A stretch of 64,000 nucleotides of DNA. It comes from M3007 sp044226205 (lineage in GTDB: Bacteria > Bacteroidota > Bacteroidia > Chitinophagales > Saprospiraceae). Numbering within the stretch: the first letter of the stretch is position 1; the number at the start of each line of letters is the position of its first letter. Where the stretch lies: contig JBGAHL010000003.1 of NCBI GenBank assembly GCA_044226205.1, positions 1 through 64,000 on the forward strand, given 5' to 3'. Made by a program: the position numbers and the translations under genes. The notes beneath the pieces are model-generated. The model saw only the letters and a list, made by a program, of their open reading frames with translations. It did no database searches and was not told the DNA's origin. Positions 23,056 to 31,477 of this stretch are shown piece after piece.

Positions 23056-24597
23056 ATGTCAATACCAAAGGAGCCGCGGCAGCTGATGATCAACCTGATG
23101 TACCTGGTGCTGACCGCGCTGCTGGCCCTCAACGTTTCGGCAGAAGTCATGAATGCGTTTTTCTCGCTCGACAAGGGTATGTTAAGCACCCGTAAAATTG
23201 TCGAAACGAGTAACGACGCTATCATGGGAGGCATCAATAAACAAGCCGATGCCTATCCGAAGCCCGAAAACGAGAAGTGGCGCAACAATGCCAAGCAAGC
23301 GCTTCAAGTTGCAGACGATTTCACTAAATATATCGACGGTATCCGCGACCAACTTTTCGCAAAAGCCGGCGGTGAAAACCCGAAAATTCCGGGACAGCCG
23401 AAAGATATCCGTAACAAAGACATCACGACGAAGATGTTTATCAACGACGGACTGGGCGCTGAAATCGAAAACAAAGTACGCGAAACCCGCCAGAAATTCC
23501 TGGAACTGGTTGAAAACGACCCGGAGGTATCCAAATCCCTTCCGCTGGACGTAGAAGCCATTCCGGCAGGCGTTCAATCGAAAAACTGGCCGGAATACAA
23601 GTTCAAACAAATGCCCGTTGCCGCTATTTTCCCGATCCTCGGTAAAATGCAAAGCGACGCCAAAAACTCTGCCACAGCCGTTCTGAACAAATGCGCTGAA
23701 AAAGTTGGCGGCGTAGACCTCAAGTTTGACGAATTTGAACCTGTCGTTTCTGCCAAGAAAGGCTACGTGATTGCCGGAGACAAATACGAAGCAGATGTGT
23801 TCCTGAGTGCACGTAGTTCTACGGCCAATAACATCAGCATCAACGTGGCAGGCGCAAGCCTTCCGGTTGAAGGCGGCAAAGCCCACTACGTAGCGACGGC
23901 CAGCGGCCTTGGTGTGAAAAAGTTCAATGTGAACATCAGCGTCAAAAACCCGCTTGACAACTCGGTGAAGACCTACACCAAAGAATTTGAATACGAAGTT
24001 GGCCAGCGCTCTGCCGCTATTCAGCTCGACAAAATGAACGTATTCTATATTGGTGTTGACAACCCGATCACGGTATCGGTAGCAGGCGTTTCATCCAACG
24101 ATGTTCGGGTATCTGCCAGCGGCGCTGGCGGCCTTTCGCTGAACAACAACGGTGGTGGCCACTTTATCGTAAAGGCTACTACGCAGGCAACCGAGGAAAA
24201 TCCCGCCAAAATCACCATTTCGGGCGGCGAAGTCTCTCAATCGTTTAACTTCCGAGTGAAGCGTATTCCTGACCCCGTGGCTACCCTAAGTATGAAATAC
24301 AAAGGCGGTCAAATGGGTAACGGTGAGTTCAAGGCCCAGGGTGGTATCATCCCGGTGCTCGAAAACTTCGACTTCCAGGCCAAGTGCGAAGTGGTTGGCT
24401 TCCAGATTGCCTACGTTGCAAAGCGTCAGGACCCGGTTGAAAAACAAAACCAGGGCAGCCGCTATAACCCGGGCACTGTCGAAATGGTCAACCGTGCCAA
24501 ACCTGGCGATATCTATTACTTCGATGAAATCAAAGTAAAATGCCCCGGAGATCAAGCCGCGCGCGAAATCCCCGGTATGGTTTTCAAAATCAAGTAA
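23056..24597 (+). CDS. gldM: GldM, T9SS motor/periplasmic shaft protein
   Basis: 513 residues with the conserved N-terminus SIPKEPRQLMINLMYLVLTA leading into a single membrane helix (about 11-30) that packs with GldL, and a long periplasmic region of four domains. Visible landmarks are the helical D1 part to about 220, then beta-rich domains with LPVEGGKAHYVATASGLG and VFYIGVDNPITVSVAGVSSNDV near 320, and a C-terminal domain ending GMVFKIK. It transmits motor rotation to the GldK/GldN ring. Length is typical. A perfect hairpin with a T-run follows its stop codon. Confidence 0.95.
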   Translation: MSIPKEPRQLMINLMYLVLTALLALNVSAEVMNAFFSLDKGMLSTRKIVETSNDAIMGGINKQADAYPKPENEKWRNNAKQALQVADDFTKYIDGIRDQLFAKAGGENPKIPGQPKDIRNKDITTKMFINDGLGAEIENKVRETRQKFLELVENDPEVSKSLPLDVEAIPAGVQSKNWPEYKFKQMPVAAIFPILGKMQSDAKNSATAVLNKCAEKVGGVDLKFDEFEPVVSAKKGYVIAGDKYEADVFLSARSSTANNISINVAGASLPVEGGKAHYVATASGLGVKKFNVNISVKNPLDNSVKTYTKEFEYEVGQRSAAIQLDKMNVFYIGVDNPITVSVAGVSSNDVRVSASGAGGLSLNNNGGGHFIVKATTQATEENPAKITISGGEVSQSFNFRVKRIPDPVATLSMKYKGGQMGNGEFKAQGGIIPVLENFDFQAKCEVVGFQIAYVAKRQDPVEKQNQGSRYNPGTVEMVNRAKPGDIYYFDEIKVKCPGDQAAREIPGMVFKIK

Positions 24598-24609
24598 TTT
24601 AAAATACTT

Positions 24610-24646
24610 CACCTCAACCGGCGCCACTGCCGGTTGAGGTGTTTTT
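24610..24646 (+). terminator. Terminator between gldM and gldN
   Basis: CACCTCAACCGGC (24610-24622) and GCCGGTTGAGGTG (24629-24641) form a perfect 13-bp stem with a six-base loop, followed by TTTTT. It sits inside the gldLMN gene set, 13 bases after the gldM stop. Confidence 0.8.
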
Positions 24647-24705
24647 CCCATTCGAAATTACTCAACACTACTTTTCTCATCATTAATCAACCTCTAACGC
24701 GAGTC

Positions 24706-25602
24706 ATGCAAACATTTTTTAAATGGACTTGCCTGTGCTTTTTCCTCGTCGCCGCACCCGGCGCCCTTCTGATGGCACAGACTCCCGAAGAAGCCGATCC
24801 TGTTGAAGATAACGGCATCAAAACCGAAGTCAGCGAACCCGAAGACGGTGATGCACCGCTCGATGACGTGGTTAAAAAAGAAATTATGACGGAACGCCGC
24901 GTGCTTCCGTATCAACCCATCCGCGAAAGCGATATTTTCTGGGAAAAACGCATCTGGCGCGTGATCGACGTCCGCGAAAAGATGAATCTCCCCTTCGCTT
25001 ACCCGGAAGAGCCGTTCTTCAAGATCCTGGCTGACGCCGCCAGCAATGGCGAATTGCCGGTGTACACGACCGACGATGACAAATTTACCCATCGTATGAG
25101 TACGGACGACGTCCTGTCCAAACTGTCGAAAACCGACACGGTCATGACGTTCGACCCGGAGACCTACGAAGAAAATGTCAAGGTCGTGCGCAACGACATC
25201 AACTTTGCCGACGTAAAACGCTTCCGTATCAAGGAAGTCTGGTTCTTCGACAAAGAAACGTCTACGATGCAGGTCCGCATCCTGGGTATCGCCCCGATGA
25301 TCGATGTGATCGACAACGACGGTAACTTCCGTTATGAGTCGCCGTTGTTCTGGGTGTACTATCCGCAGGCTCGCGAGCTCTTCGCCCGTCACCGCGTCTT
25401 TACGCTCGGTGGCAATACCAATGCTACCATTTCCTGGGAAGATATGTTCGAAATGCGCCACTTCGCCTCTTATATTTACAAAGAGTCGAACGTGTATGAT
25501 CGTCGTATTCAGGAATATGCTACGGGTGTCGACCTCCTGATGGAATCGGACAAGATCAAGAACGAAATTTTCAATTTCGAACACGATCTCTGGCAATATT
25601 GA
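24706..25602 (+). CDS. gldN: GldN, T9SS ring component
   Basis: 298 residues from ATG 24706, where a Sec signal peptide begins (MQTFFKWTCLCFFLVAAPGA, ending LLMAQ at about 25). The upstream in-frame methionine lies in the terminator loop region and is unlikely. Family landmarks: an acidic linker, then VLPYQPIRESDIFWEKRIWR, VIDVREKMNLPFAYPEEPFF, FRIKEVWFFDKETSTMQVRI and FWVYYPQARELFARHRVF. GldN (PorN) binds GldK (PorK) in the ring under the outer membrane. The gene ends this locus; a strong bidirectional terminator follows. Confidence 0.95.
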   Translation: MQTFFKWTCLCFFLVAAPGALLMAQTPEEADPVEDNGIKTEVSEPEDGDAPLDDVVKKEIMTERRVLPYQPIRESDIFWEKRIWRVIDVREKMNLPFAYPEEPFFKILADAASNGELPVYTTDDDKFTHRMSTDDVLSKLSKTDTVMTFDPETYEENVKVVRNDINFADVKRFRIKEVWFFDKETSTMQVRILGIAPMIDVIDNDGNFRYESPLFWVYYPQARELFARHRVFTLGGNTNATISWEDMFEMRHFASYIYKESNVYDRRIQEYATGVDLLMESDKIKNEIFNFEHDLWQY

Positions 25603-25646
25603 TTTTCAGGCCAACCGCCTGAGGGGAAGAAATTCACGTAAAAGCA

Positions 25647-25688
25647 AAGCGCGCAAAGGATATACAATCCTTTGCGCGCTTCGTTTTT
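25647..25688 (+). terminator. Terminator after gldN
   Basis: AAGCGCGCAAAGGAT (25647-25661) pairs perfectly with ATCCTTTGCGCGCTT (25667-25681), with a five-base loop and CGTTTTT after. It stands between convergent genes and could also serve the minus strand. Confidence 0.88.
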
Positions 25689-25708
25689 ACAAGTCCTTCG
25701 GTCGCTGT

Positions 25709-26770
25709 TTAATGCTGAAAAAGCACCTCAGTTGCCCCGTACCCATATTTGTGGTGGTATTCATTTTTGAACTTATGGACTTCCGGATACTCTCGCAATT
25801 TGTTGGCGATGGCCTCTCTGAGTTTGCCTTCCCCCATGCCGTGAATGATAAACACCCTGGAAACGCCGAGTCTGATCGCTTTGTCCATAAAACGATCAAA
25901 ATGAAGCAGTTGCATACGGAGGATCTCGCTTTTGTCGAGTCTTGCAAAACCATTGGTCAGGTTCTCGATATGCAAATCGATTTCCGGCTCGAAATGGGCG
26001 AATTCTTCTACGTTGAAGGCATGAAACGGACGCGAGTGGCCCGATTGGTGCCCCGAAGTGCGCGCCCTTGCATTTTGCCGCGTGTAGTCTTTCAAGTCAT
26101 TACCGCCCTTTTCTTTTGTTTCGGGTTGCTCAAAAGAATCAAAAACGATGTAGAGGTAGGTCAGGATATTGAGAATAGGAGCAGTCTGCAGGCTGTTGAA
26201 AAATTGCTTTGGCTTGATTTTTAAAGTCTTGGACAGGGGAGCATCCGGCCCGGCTGTTGTAATCCTTTGAATGGAAATATCGACTTCCGGGCTTTCATTC
26301 AATTCGTCGTATAGCATATCCCCGATTTCGAGCACAGTTGTTGCGCCGATTTTCTCGCCGCAACCCAGCACCCGCCGGTCGCCGGCATACAGGTCGAACT
26401 CTACAAGAAACTCGTTACTGGTATCATTGATCAGCCATATCTTGTATTGCGTTACGGTGCCGTCGCGGTTGTACATGGGCTCGAAGCCCAGTTGCAACCC
26501 TTTGGGTTTGAGGATCAGGTATTGCGCCTTGATCTCGCGGCGAGGCGGCGGCTCCGGCTTTTTTTCCTGCTTCCCCTGGATAAATTTTGCCCCGGGCGCG
26601 GTCTTTTCAGATGAAGTATTGCGTTCAAGGTCGTCTTCAAAAGCCGGGATTTCAAGAGATGGATCGCTATCAAGCCGCACCTGGAGCATGTCTGCATCCA
26701 ACTGGGCTGTAATCGTGCCGGTTTCTCCGGTGTATCTGAAACGAACGCGGGTGCCGATGGAAAAAAGCAT
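25709..26770 (-). CDS. DUF2027/Smr-domain protein
   Basis: 353 residues from ATG 26770 (MLFSIGTRVRFRYTGETGTI); a longer in-frame start lies above the promoter box and was rejected. The N-terminal ~60 residues look like a KOW/Tudor-like barrel and the middle (100-245) is the DUF2027 beta-rich domain (AQYLILKPKGLQLGFEPMYN). The C-terminal Smr domain has EIDLHIENL, in place of the usual LDLHG, and FIIHGMGEGKLREAI (HGxGxGxLr), ending GYGATEVLFQH. Smr domains are nucleic-acid endonucleases or binders, as in MutS2; whether this one cuts is unknown. Confidence 0.85.
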   Translation of the reverse strand: MLFSIGTRVRFRYTGETGTITAQLDADMLQVRLDSDPSLEIPAFEDDLERNTSSEKTAPGAKFIQGKQEKKPEPPPRREIKAQYLILKPKGLQLGFEPMYNRDGTVTQYKIWLINDTSNEFLVEFDLYAGDRRVLGCGEKIGATTVLEIGDMLYDELNESPEVDISIQRITTAGPDAPLSKTLKIKPKQFFNSLQTAPILNILTYLYIVFDSFEQPETKEKGGNDLKDYTRQNARARTSGHQSGHSRPFHAFNVEEFAHFEPEIDLHIENLTNGFARLDKSEILRMQLLHFDRFMDKAIRLGVSRVFIIHGMGEGKLREAIANKLREYPEVHKFKNEYHHKYGYGATEVLFQH

Positions 26771-26793
26771 AGCAGTTTTAATAAGAGGACGCG

Positions 26794-26801
26794 CAAAATT
26801 A
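26794..26801 (-). promoter_or_regulatory. Promoter -7 box of the Smr gene
   Basis: Minus-strand TAATTTTG, 24 bases upstream of the start codon, followed by CGCGTCC. The 15-base word TAATTTTGCGCGTCC recurs identically upstream of the SPOR gene at 56976-56990. Confidence 0.6.
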
Positions 26802-26901
26802 GCACGCCCTTGGCGAGAAACAGGTTTTTGTGGCAACTGGTTGAATCTGTGCAAGGAAAAACTACTTTTGGCCATCCATCCATTCTGTAAACTTCCCTGC
26901 C

Positions 26902-28026
26902 ATGCGTTACACCGCTGTCGATTTTTATCGTGGTCTGACCATTGCCTTCATGATCATCGTCAATACGCCCGGCACAGGGGCGAGCGTGTATCCTCCTCTG
27001 CGGCACGCGATCTGGCATGGTTGCACGCCGACCGATCTGGTATTCCCTTCATTCATGTACATCATCGGGGTTTCGATGTGGTTTTCCTTTGCCAGGTTCG
27101 ATCGCCGCTGGTCGGCCGAAGCGGGCTGGAAAATATTGCGCCGCACGGCCCTGCTGTTTCTGGTCGGCTTGATCCTCAACAACTTTCCTTTTTTGTGGGA
27201 AAACTGGGATACCTGGCGCATCATGGGGGTGCCTCAACGCCTGGCATTGGGCTACGGACTGGCCTCGGTACTGGTGTTAAATCTGAATCGCCGCACGTTG
27301 ATTGCCGTCTCGATCGGCCTGCTGTTGTTGTATTGGGGCTTGCTCAACTGGTTTGTGATGCCAGGCGCCGACCCCTACGGCGCAGAAGGAAGCGCAGTGC
27401 TGAGGCTCGATCGGTGGTTGTTCGGGGTAGAACATCTTTACCACGAAACTGTGGCGCCCGGACTCAGGATACCTTTTGACCCGGAAGGCGTACTGAGCAC
27501 GCTGCCCGCCGTCGTAACGGTTTTGCTCGGTTGGCTGAGCGGCAACCTGCTCAACCGCCATGCCGCCCAAAAAGACCGCCTGGTGCGCGATCTGTTGGCT
27601 TTCGGACTGATTTGCATCTTTCTCGGGCTGGGCTTCGACCTCTTTTTCCCGATCAATAAAAAACTGTGGACCAGTTCTTACGTCCTCTACGCCGGCGGGA
27701 TTTCCATGGCATTGCTCGCCATCAGTGTTTGGCTGATCGATATAAAAGGCTGGAACAAGGGGCCCCGTTTTTTCATCATCATGGGGATGAATGCCCTGTT
27801 TGCCTATGTCCTGTCGGAAGCGTTGGTCATGCTGTGGTCGGCCATCGCGTGGAGTCGGGCTGATGGTACTCCCATCAATTTGCGGGAGTGGATTTATGAG
27901 ACCCTTATCATGCCTGTAGACGGTGGCGGCGCATTCGGTTCGGCTTTGTTTGCCGTGGCTTACATGTTGCTTTGCTGGTTGTGCTGCTGGTTCTTGTATC
28001 GTCGGAAAATATTTATCAAACTATAA
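26902..28026 (+). CDS. HGSNAT/NagX-like membrane acyltransferase (DUF5009)
   Basis: 374 residues with about ten membrane helices. The opening RYTAVDFYRGLTIAFMIIVN and HAIWHGCTPTDLVFPSFMYIIGVSM are typical of the bacterial relatives of heparan-alpha-glucosaminide N-acetyltransferase, which move acetyl groups across the membrane onto sugars. The conserved DFYRG, the Asn-Thr-Pro-Gly turn and the His in HAIWHG (the likely acetyl carrier region) are present. The actual substrate is unknown; cell-wall or glycan amino sugars are the usual guess. It is divergent from the Smr gene and followed 52 bases on by an LD-carboxypeptidase, which may hint at a shared cell-wall role. Confidence 0.85.
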   Translation: MRYTAVDFYRGLTIAFMIIVNTPGTGASVYPPLRHAIWHGCTPTDLVFPSFMYIIGVSMWFSFARFDRRWSAEAGWKILRRTALLFLVGLILNNFPFLWENWDTWRIMGVPQRLALGYGLASVLVLNLNRRTLIAVSIGLLLLYWGLLNWFVMPGADPYGAEGSAVLRLDRWLFGVEHLYHETVAPGLRIPFDPEGVLSTLPAVVTVLLGWLSGNLLNRHAAQKDRLVRDLLAFGLICIFLGLGFDLFFPINKKLWTSSYVLYAGGISMALLAISVWLIDIKGWNKGPRFFIIMGMNALFAYVLSEALVMLWSAIAWSRADGTPINLREWIYETLIMPVDGGGAFGSALFAVAYMLLCWLCCWFLYRRKIFIKL

Positions 28027-28078
28027 ATCGATTTTTTATAAAAAACTGATTCATAGTTATTTAAAAAAATAATTCAAG

Positions 28079-29125
28079 ATGAAACGCCGGTCGTTTTTGA
28101 CAAATGGAGGTATAGCGGCGCTGGCCGGATTGTTGCCCAAATATCAATTGTCGGCCAAATCTGTATCACGAATCATGAACAAACCCAGGTTGATCAAACC
28201 CGCCCCGATTCGACAGGGAGCGGTCGTTGGATTGATAGCGCCCGCCAGTCCGCCCGCCCCGGAAAAATTTGACAAGGCTTTTGCCAACCTCGCTGCAATG
28301 GGCTTTCAGGTGAAAACCGGCGCTCACCTGCGCGATCGACTGGGGCATCTGGCGGGGACCGACAGCGACAGGATCGCCGACCTTCACGGGGCATTCTCCG
28401 ACCCCGAGGTGGACGTGGTTTGGTGTATTCGCGGCGGATATGGGTGCAGTCGGTTGCTGCCCGATATCGATTTTGATTTGATTCGCAAGCACCCCAAACC
28501 TTTTATCGGGTACAGTGACGTGACGGCCCTTCACCTCGCGATCAGCCAGCAAACCGGTTTGGTTACTTTTCATGGCACGGTAGCCGCCGGCGATTTTCCG
28601 GAACCCACCCTGGCGCATTTTCGGGCAACCTTGATGCAAGGGAAGGCTCCTTACACGATTCCGGCTCCTGTCGCCCCGTTTGAAGCGCCTGAATTTCAGC
28701 CTTTTGTCATTACGCCCGGCCGGGCAAGCGGGCGCCTGACGGGTGGCAACCTCGCCCTTTTATCCGCGCTCGTCGGCACGCCATTCGAACCCAGATTTCG
28801 CGACAAGGTGGTCTTTATCGAAGACGTGGGCGAGCAGCCTTACCGGGTGGACCGCATGTTGACACAATTGCTACAGGCGACGGATTTGAAACATGCCGCT
28901 GCGATTGCGCTCGGGGTTTTCGCCGATTGTGCGCCCAAACCCGATACGGCTTCCATGACGCTGGAAGAGACGCTCCGCGATCGACTCGGGCGCCTGGGTA
29001 TCCCGGTGATGTACGGGATTCCATTCGGACACGTGGCCTACCAGGCCGTGTTGCCTTATGGCATCTCCGCCGAGTTGGACACGGATGCGCAGCGTTTGAT
29101 TTTGCTGGAAAAAGCGGTGGAGTAG
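28079..29125 (+). CDS. LD-carboxypeptidase (peptidase S66)
   Basis: Cleaves the L-Lys/DAP to D-Ala bond of tetrapeptides in murein recycling or trimming. 348 residues. Residues 1-33 look like an export signal with a twin-arginine motif (KRRSFLTNGGIAALAGLLP). The S66 core begins GAVVGLIAPASPP. The catalytic triad is visible as Ser146 (FIGYSDVTAL), Glu248 (VVFIEDVGEQPYRVDRM) and His318 (GIPFGHVAY), with spacing typical of LdcA enzymes. The twin-arginine signal points to a periplasmic form, unlike cytoplasmic E. coli LdcA. It is convergent with paaC. Confidence 0.92.
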   Translation: MKRRSFLTNGGIAALAGLLPKYQLSAKSVSRIMNKPRLIKPAPIRQGAVVGLIAPASPPAPEKFDKAFANLAAMGFQVKTGAHLRDRLGHLAGTDSDRIADLHGAFSDPEVDVVWCIRGGYGCSRLLPDIDFDLIRKHPKPFIGYSDVTALHLAISQQTGLVTFHGTVAAGDFPEPTLAHFRATLMQGKAPYTIPAPVAPFEAPEFQPFVITPGRASGRLTGGNLALLSALVGTPFEPRFRDKVVFIEDVGEQPYRVDRMLTQLLQATDLKHAAAIALGVFADCAPKPDTASMTLEETLRDRLGRLGIPVMYGIPFGHVAYQAVLPYGISAELDTDAQRLILLEKAVE

Positions 29126-29135
29126 GGCAGCGGCG

Positions 29136-29891
29136 CTACCATTGAAGCCCGGGGTAGGTACGCTGCAGGAATTGCATTTCTGCCAGCATAAAACCCAGAT
29201 ATTCAGTATGACGCCCGTCTTTGCCTCCCGATTGCATCCAGCCCGAAGCGGGTTGGACAAGCGTGGCCTCCCTCAGGATGTCCGATACTTTTTGTTCCCA
29301 CAGGGTGCGGATCTGGAGAAGATCGGGGGCGATATTCAAACCGGCCATTGTCTGCTCCGTGTGGTTCGGCGTCGTCAGTTCGCCGGTAAACGGCCATAAC
29401 TGGTCGACCGCCGTCTGAATTTTTTCATGGCTCAAGGCCGTGCCGTCGCCCAAGCGCAGCATCCATTCCGAGGAAAAACGGAGGTGGTAGGTGACTTCCT
29501 TCAGTGTTTTTTCAGCGATGGCCGCCAGTCTTTCATCGCTGCTTTGACACAAAGCCTTGTAATTGAAGTAGTTGAAAACATCGAAGAAAAACTGGCGTGC
29601 AATGGTGAAAGCCCAGTCTTCGTTCGGTTGTTCCACCAGCAGCACGTTGCGAAACTGGTGTACGTCGCGGAGGTAAGCGAGCGCGTCTTCATCGCGCCCT
29701 TTGCCTTCCATTTCGCCGGCGTAGGTGTATAAAAGTCGCGCTTGTCCGAGCAGGTCGAGCGAGATGTTGGTCAGGGCGATATCCTGCTCGAGGATGGGGC
29801 CGTGTCCGCACCATTCACCGAGGCGTTGGGCAAGGATCAGGGCGTTGTCGCCAAGGCTTAGCAAATAATCGAAATGAGCCTGGTTCATCAC
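29136..29891 (-). CDS. paaC: Phenylacetyl-CoA epoxidase subunit PaaC
   Basis: Structural beta subunit of the PaaABCE multicomponent monooxygenase, which epoxidises phenylacetyl-CoA. 251 residues, ferritin-like all-helical; LLSLGDNALILAQRLGEWCGHGPILEQDIAL is the family opening and HLRFSSEWMLRLGDGTALSH, GWMQSGGKDGRHTEYLG follow. PaaC resembles PaaA but lacks the di-iron carboxylates. It overlaps paaB by four bases (TCAT), so the two are translationally coupled. The catalytic subunit PaaA and reductase PaaE are not beside it or elsewhere in this window. Confidence 0.93.
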   Translation of the reverse strand: MMNQAHFDYLLSLGDNALILAQRLGEWCGHGPILEQDIALTNISLDLLGQARLLYTYAGEMEGKGRDEDALAYLRDVHQFRNVLLVEQPNEDWAFTIARQFFFDVFNYFNYKALCQSSDERLAAIAEKTLKEVTYHLRFSSEWMLRLGDGTALSHEKIQTAVDQLWPFTGELTTPNHTEQTMAGLNIAPDLLQIRTLWEQKVSDILREATLVQPASGWMQSGGKDGRHTEYLGFMLAEMQFLQRTYPGLQW

Positions 29892-30166
29892 ATGTGTTTG
29901 ACCTCGTCGGGCAGGTTGTAGAAGGTTGGATGGCGGTAAACTTTGTCGTTGGCCGGGTCGAAGAACGCTTCCGTATCCTCGGTTGAGGCGTGAATGTGGC
30001 GTGATTCGACGACCCAGATGCTGACGCCTTCATTGCGGCGGGTGTACACGTCGCGGGCGTTTTCGAGGGCCATTTGTGCATCTGCAGCGTGCAGGCTGCC
30101 AACGTGCTTGTGGCTGAGCCCCTGTTTGGAGCGGATAAATACTTCCCAAAGCGGCCAATCCTTCAT
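29888..30166 (-). CDS. paaB: Phenylacetyl-CoA epoxidase subunit PaaB
   Basis: A 92-residue small subunit, of normal family length. WPLWEVFIRSKQGLSHKHVG, ALENARDVYTRRNEGVSIWV and FFDPANDKVYRHPTFYNLP are conserved PaaB signatures. PaaB bridges PaaAC heterodimers in the epoxidase. Normally paaA lies directly upstream; here the upstream neighbour is a divergent outer-membrane protein gene and the 186-base gap holds no paaA remnant. A promoter for paaBC should therefore lie in 30167-30352, but no clear TAnnTTTG box was found on the minus strand. Confidence 0.93.
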   Translation of the reverse strand: MKDWPLWEVFIRSKQGLSHKHVGSLHAADAQMALENARDVYTRRNEGVSIWVVESRHIHASTEDTEAFFDPANDKVYRHPTFYNLPDEVKHM

Positions 30167-30316
30167 GTCGGAGGTAGTTCTGTTTTAAATTGATCAGTCC
30201 TGAGAGCAAGAAAACACGACAAATGAGCCTCAGGTTTAAAAATCAGGCGCGGCAAAGGTAGCGATTCGTCCGACCAATTCGTTCTGACCTTCGTCGGCCC
30301 TTGTCGATGAAACCGC

Positions 30317-30324
30317 TACATTTG
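30317..30324 (+). promoter_or_regulatory. Promoter -7 box of the outer-membrane protein gene
   Basis: TACATTTG (TAnnTTTG), 29 bases before the start codon at 30353. Confidence 0.6.
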
Positions 30325-30352
30325 CCCTCCCAATTCTATAAACATCTTCGTT

Positions 30353-31231
30353 ATGAAATTGAAACTGACTATCACGGCGTTTTTTGCCCTGACTTTTGCA
30401 TTCAGCCTTTCTGCCCAGTTGCGGTACGGCTTTAAAACCGGCCTGAATTTCGCACGAATCGACGGCCCTTCCGAAACCAGCGCCGCCGGGGAAAACCTCG
30501 AGACCTGGAAAAACGTAACCGGCTTTCACATCGGCATGTCGCTGGGTTACAACTTTACCGACAATTACGGCGTGCGCGGCGAATTCCTGTATTCAAAAAA
30601 AGGCGCCAAATATGAGTTCAAGGGTCCTTCCTACCGGATCTTTCGCTACGATGGCGGCAGCACCTACACCACCGGCACGTCTAATTATTTGATCAATATT
30701 AATAATTCCTACCTGGATTTGCCCGTGATGGGTTATGCGCGCTGGGGCGATTTTGAACTGAGCGCCGGCGTGTATGCCAGCTTGTTGATCGGCTCGTACG
30801 GCACGGGCTCGCTCACTTACGACAACGGCAAAACCGATCCGCTGGGCAACTCCGTGGACCGGGTTCAGTTTAACCTCGATTATAACTATCGCAAAGACAA
30901 GGCAGGCGAAGGTGACAACGCCCAAACCGTGCTGGTCAAAGTGGACAGCCGGACGCTCGAATTGCCCAAACAACTCGGCGCTTACTACGACTACCCCGAA
31001 GACAAGGGCAATCTTTTCAACGCTGCCGATTACGGCCTGATCGGGGGCGTGTCCTACTATTTCAGCCATGCCCTTTATTTCGGCGCCCGCCTGCAATACG
31101 GCCTGGCCGATCTGACCAACAACGACGCTGACCTGGCCAAAGGCAGTACCAATGCCGATAAGTCGCTGATTTACAGGGCTGACAAAGATAAAAATGTCAA
31201 TATACAGGTGTCGGTCGGGTTTAGTTTCTGA
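30353..31231 (+). CDS. PorT-family outer-membrane beta-barrel protein
   Basis: 292 residues. Signal peptide MKLKLTITAFFALTFAFSLS, cut after about residue 20 (SAQ). The mature part alternates amphipathic strands and turns (RYGFKTGLNFARID, FHIGMSLGYNFTDNYGVRGEFLY, YLDLPVMGYARWGDFELSAG, YGLIGGVSYYFSHALYFGAR) and ends in QVSVGFSF with a terminal Phe, as expected for an outer-membrane barrel assembled by BamA. Similar barrels are annotated as PorT or OMP_b-brl_2. A specific function cannot be given. Monocistronic by its own promoter box and a downstream hairpin. Confidence 0.85.
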   Translation: MKLKLTITAFFALTFAFSLSAQLRYGFKTGLNFARIDGPSETSAAGENLETWKNVTGFHIGMSLGYNFTDNYGVRGEFLYSKKGAKYEFKGPSYRIFRYDGGSTYTTGTSNYLININNSYLDLPVMGYARWGDFELSAGVYASLLIGSYGTGSLTYDNGKTDPLGNSVDRVQFNLDYNYRKDKAGEGDNAQTVLVKVDSRTLELPKQLGAYYDYPEDKGNLFNAADYGLIGGVSYYFSHALYFGARLQYGLADLTNNDADLAKGSTNADKSLIYRADKDKNVNIQVSVGFSF

Positions 31232-31260
31232 CCTTAGCCAAGCAACAGAAGGCTGTTGTA

Positions 31261-31295
31261 AAATTGCCCCGGAGGACAAGATCCTCCGGGGCAAT
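31261..31295 (+). terminator. Hairpin after the barrel gene
   Basis: AATTGCCCCGGAGG and CCTCCGGGGCAATT form a perfect 14-bp stem with a seven-base loop. No T-run follows, so it may stabilise or slow transcription rather than stop it fully. The remaining gap to 31477 holds nothing I can support. Confidence 0.6.
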
Positions 31296-31477
31296 TCAGT
31301 TGAATGGCAATGTCTTTTTTTTGCAAAAGACAAGATGACACACCCAAGGCCCACAAAAGGAAAGTAAATGCCTTATTTTCGCAGGTCTTGCAATGACAAG
31401 CCCACCACTGGCCTAATCCAATACCGATTTCTCGCCTTGTCCAACTACTTTGTCACAAACCAAACCGATCCTTGTTC

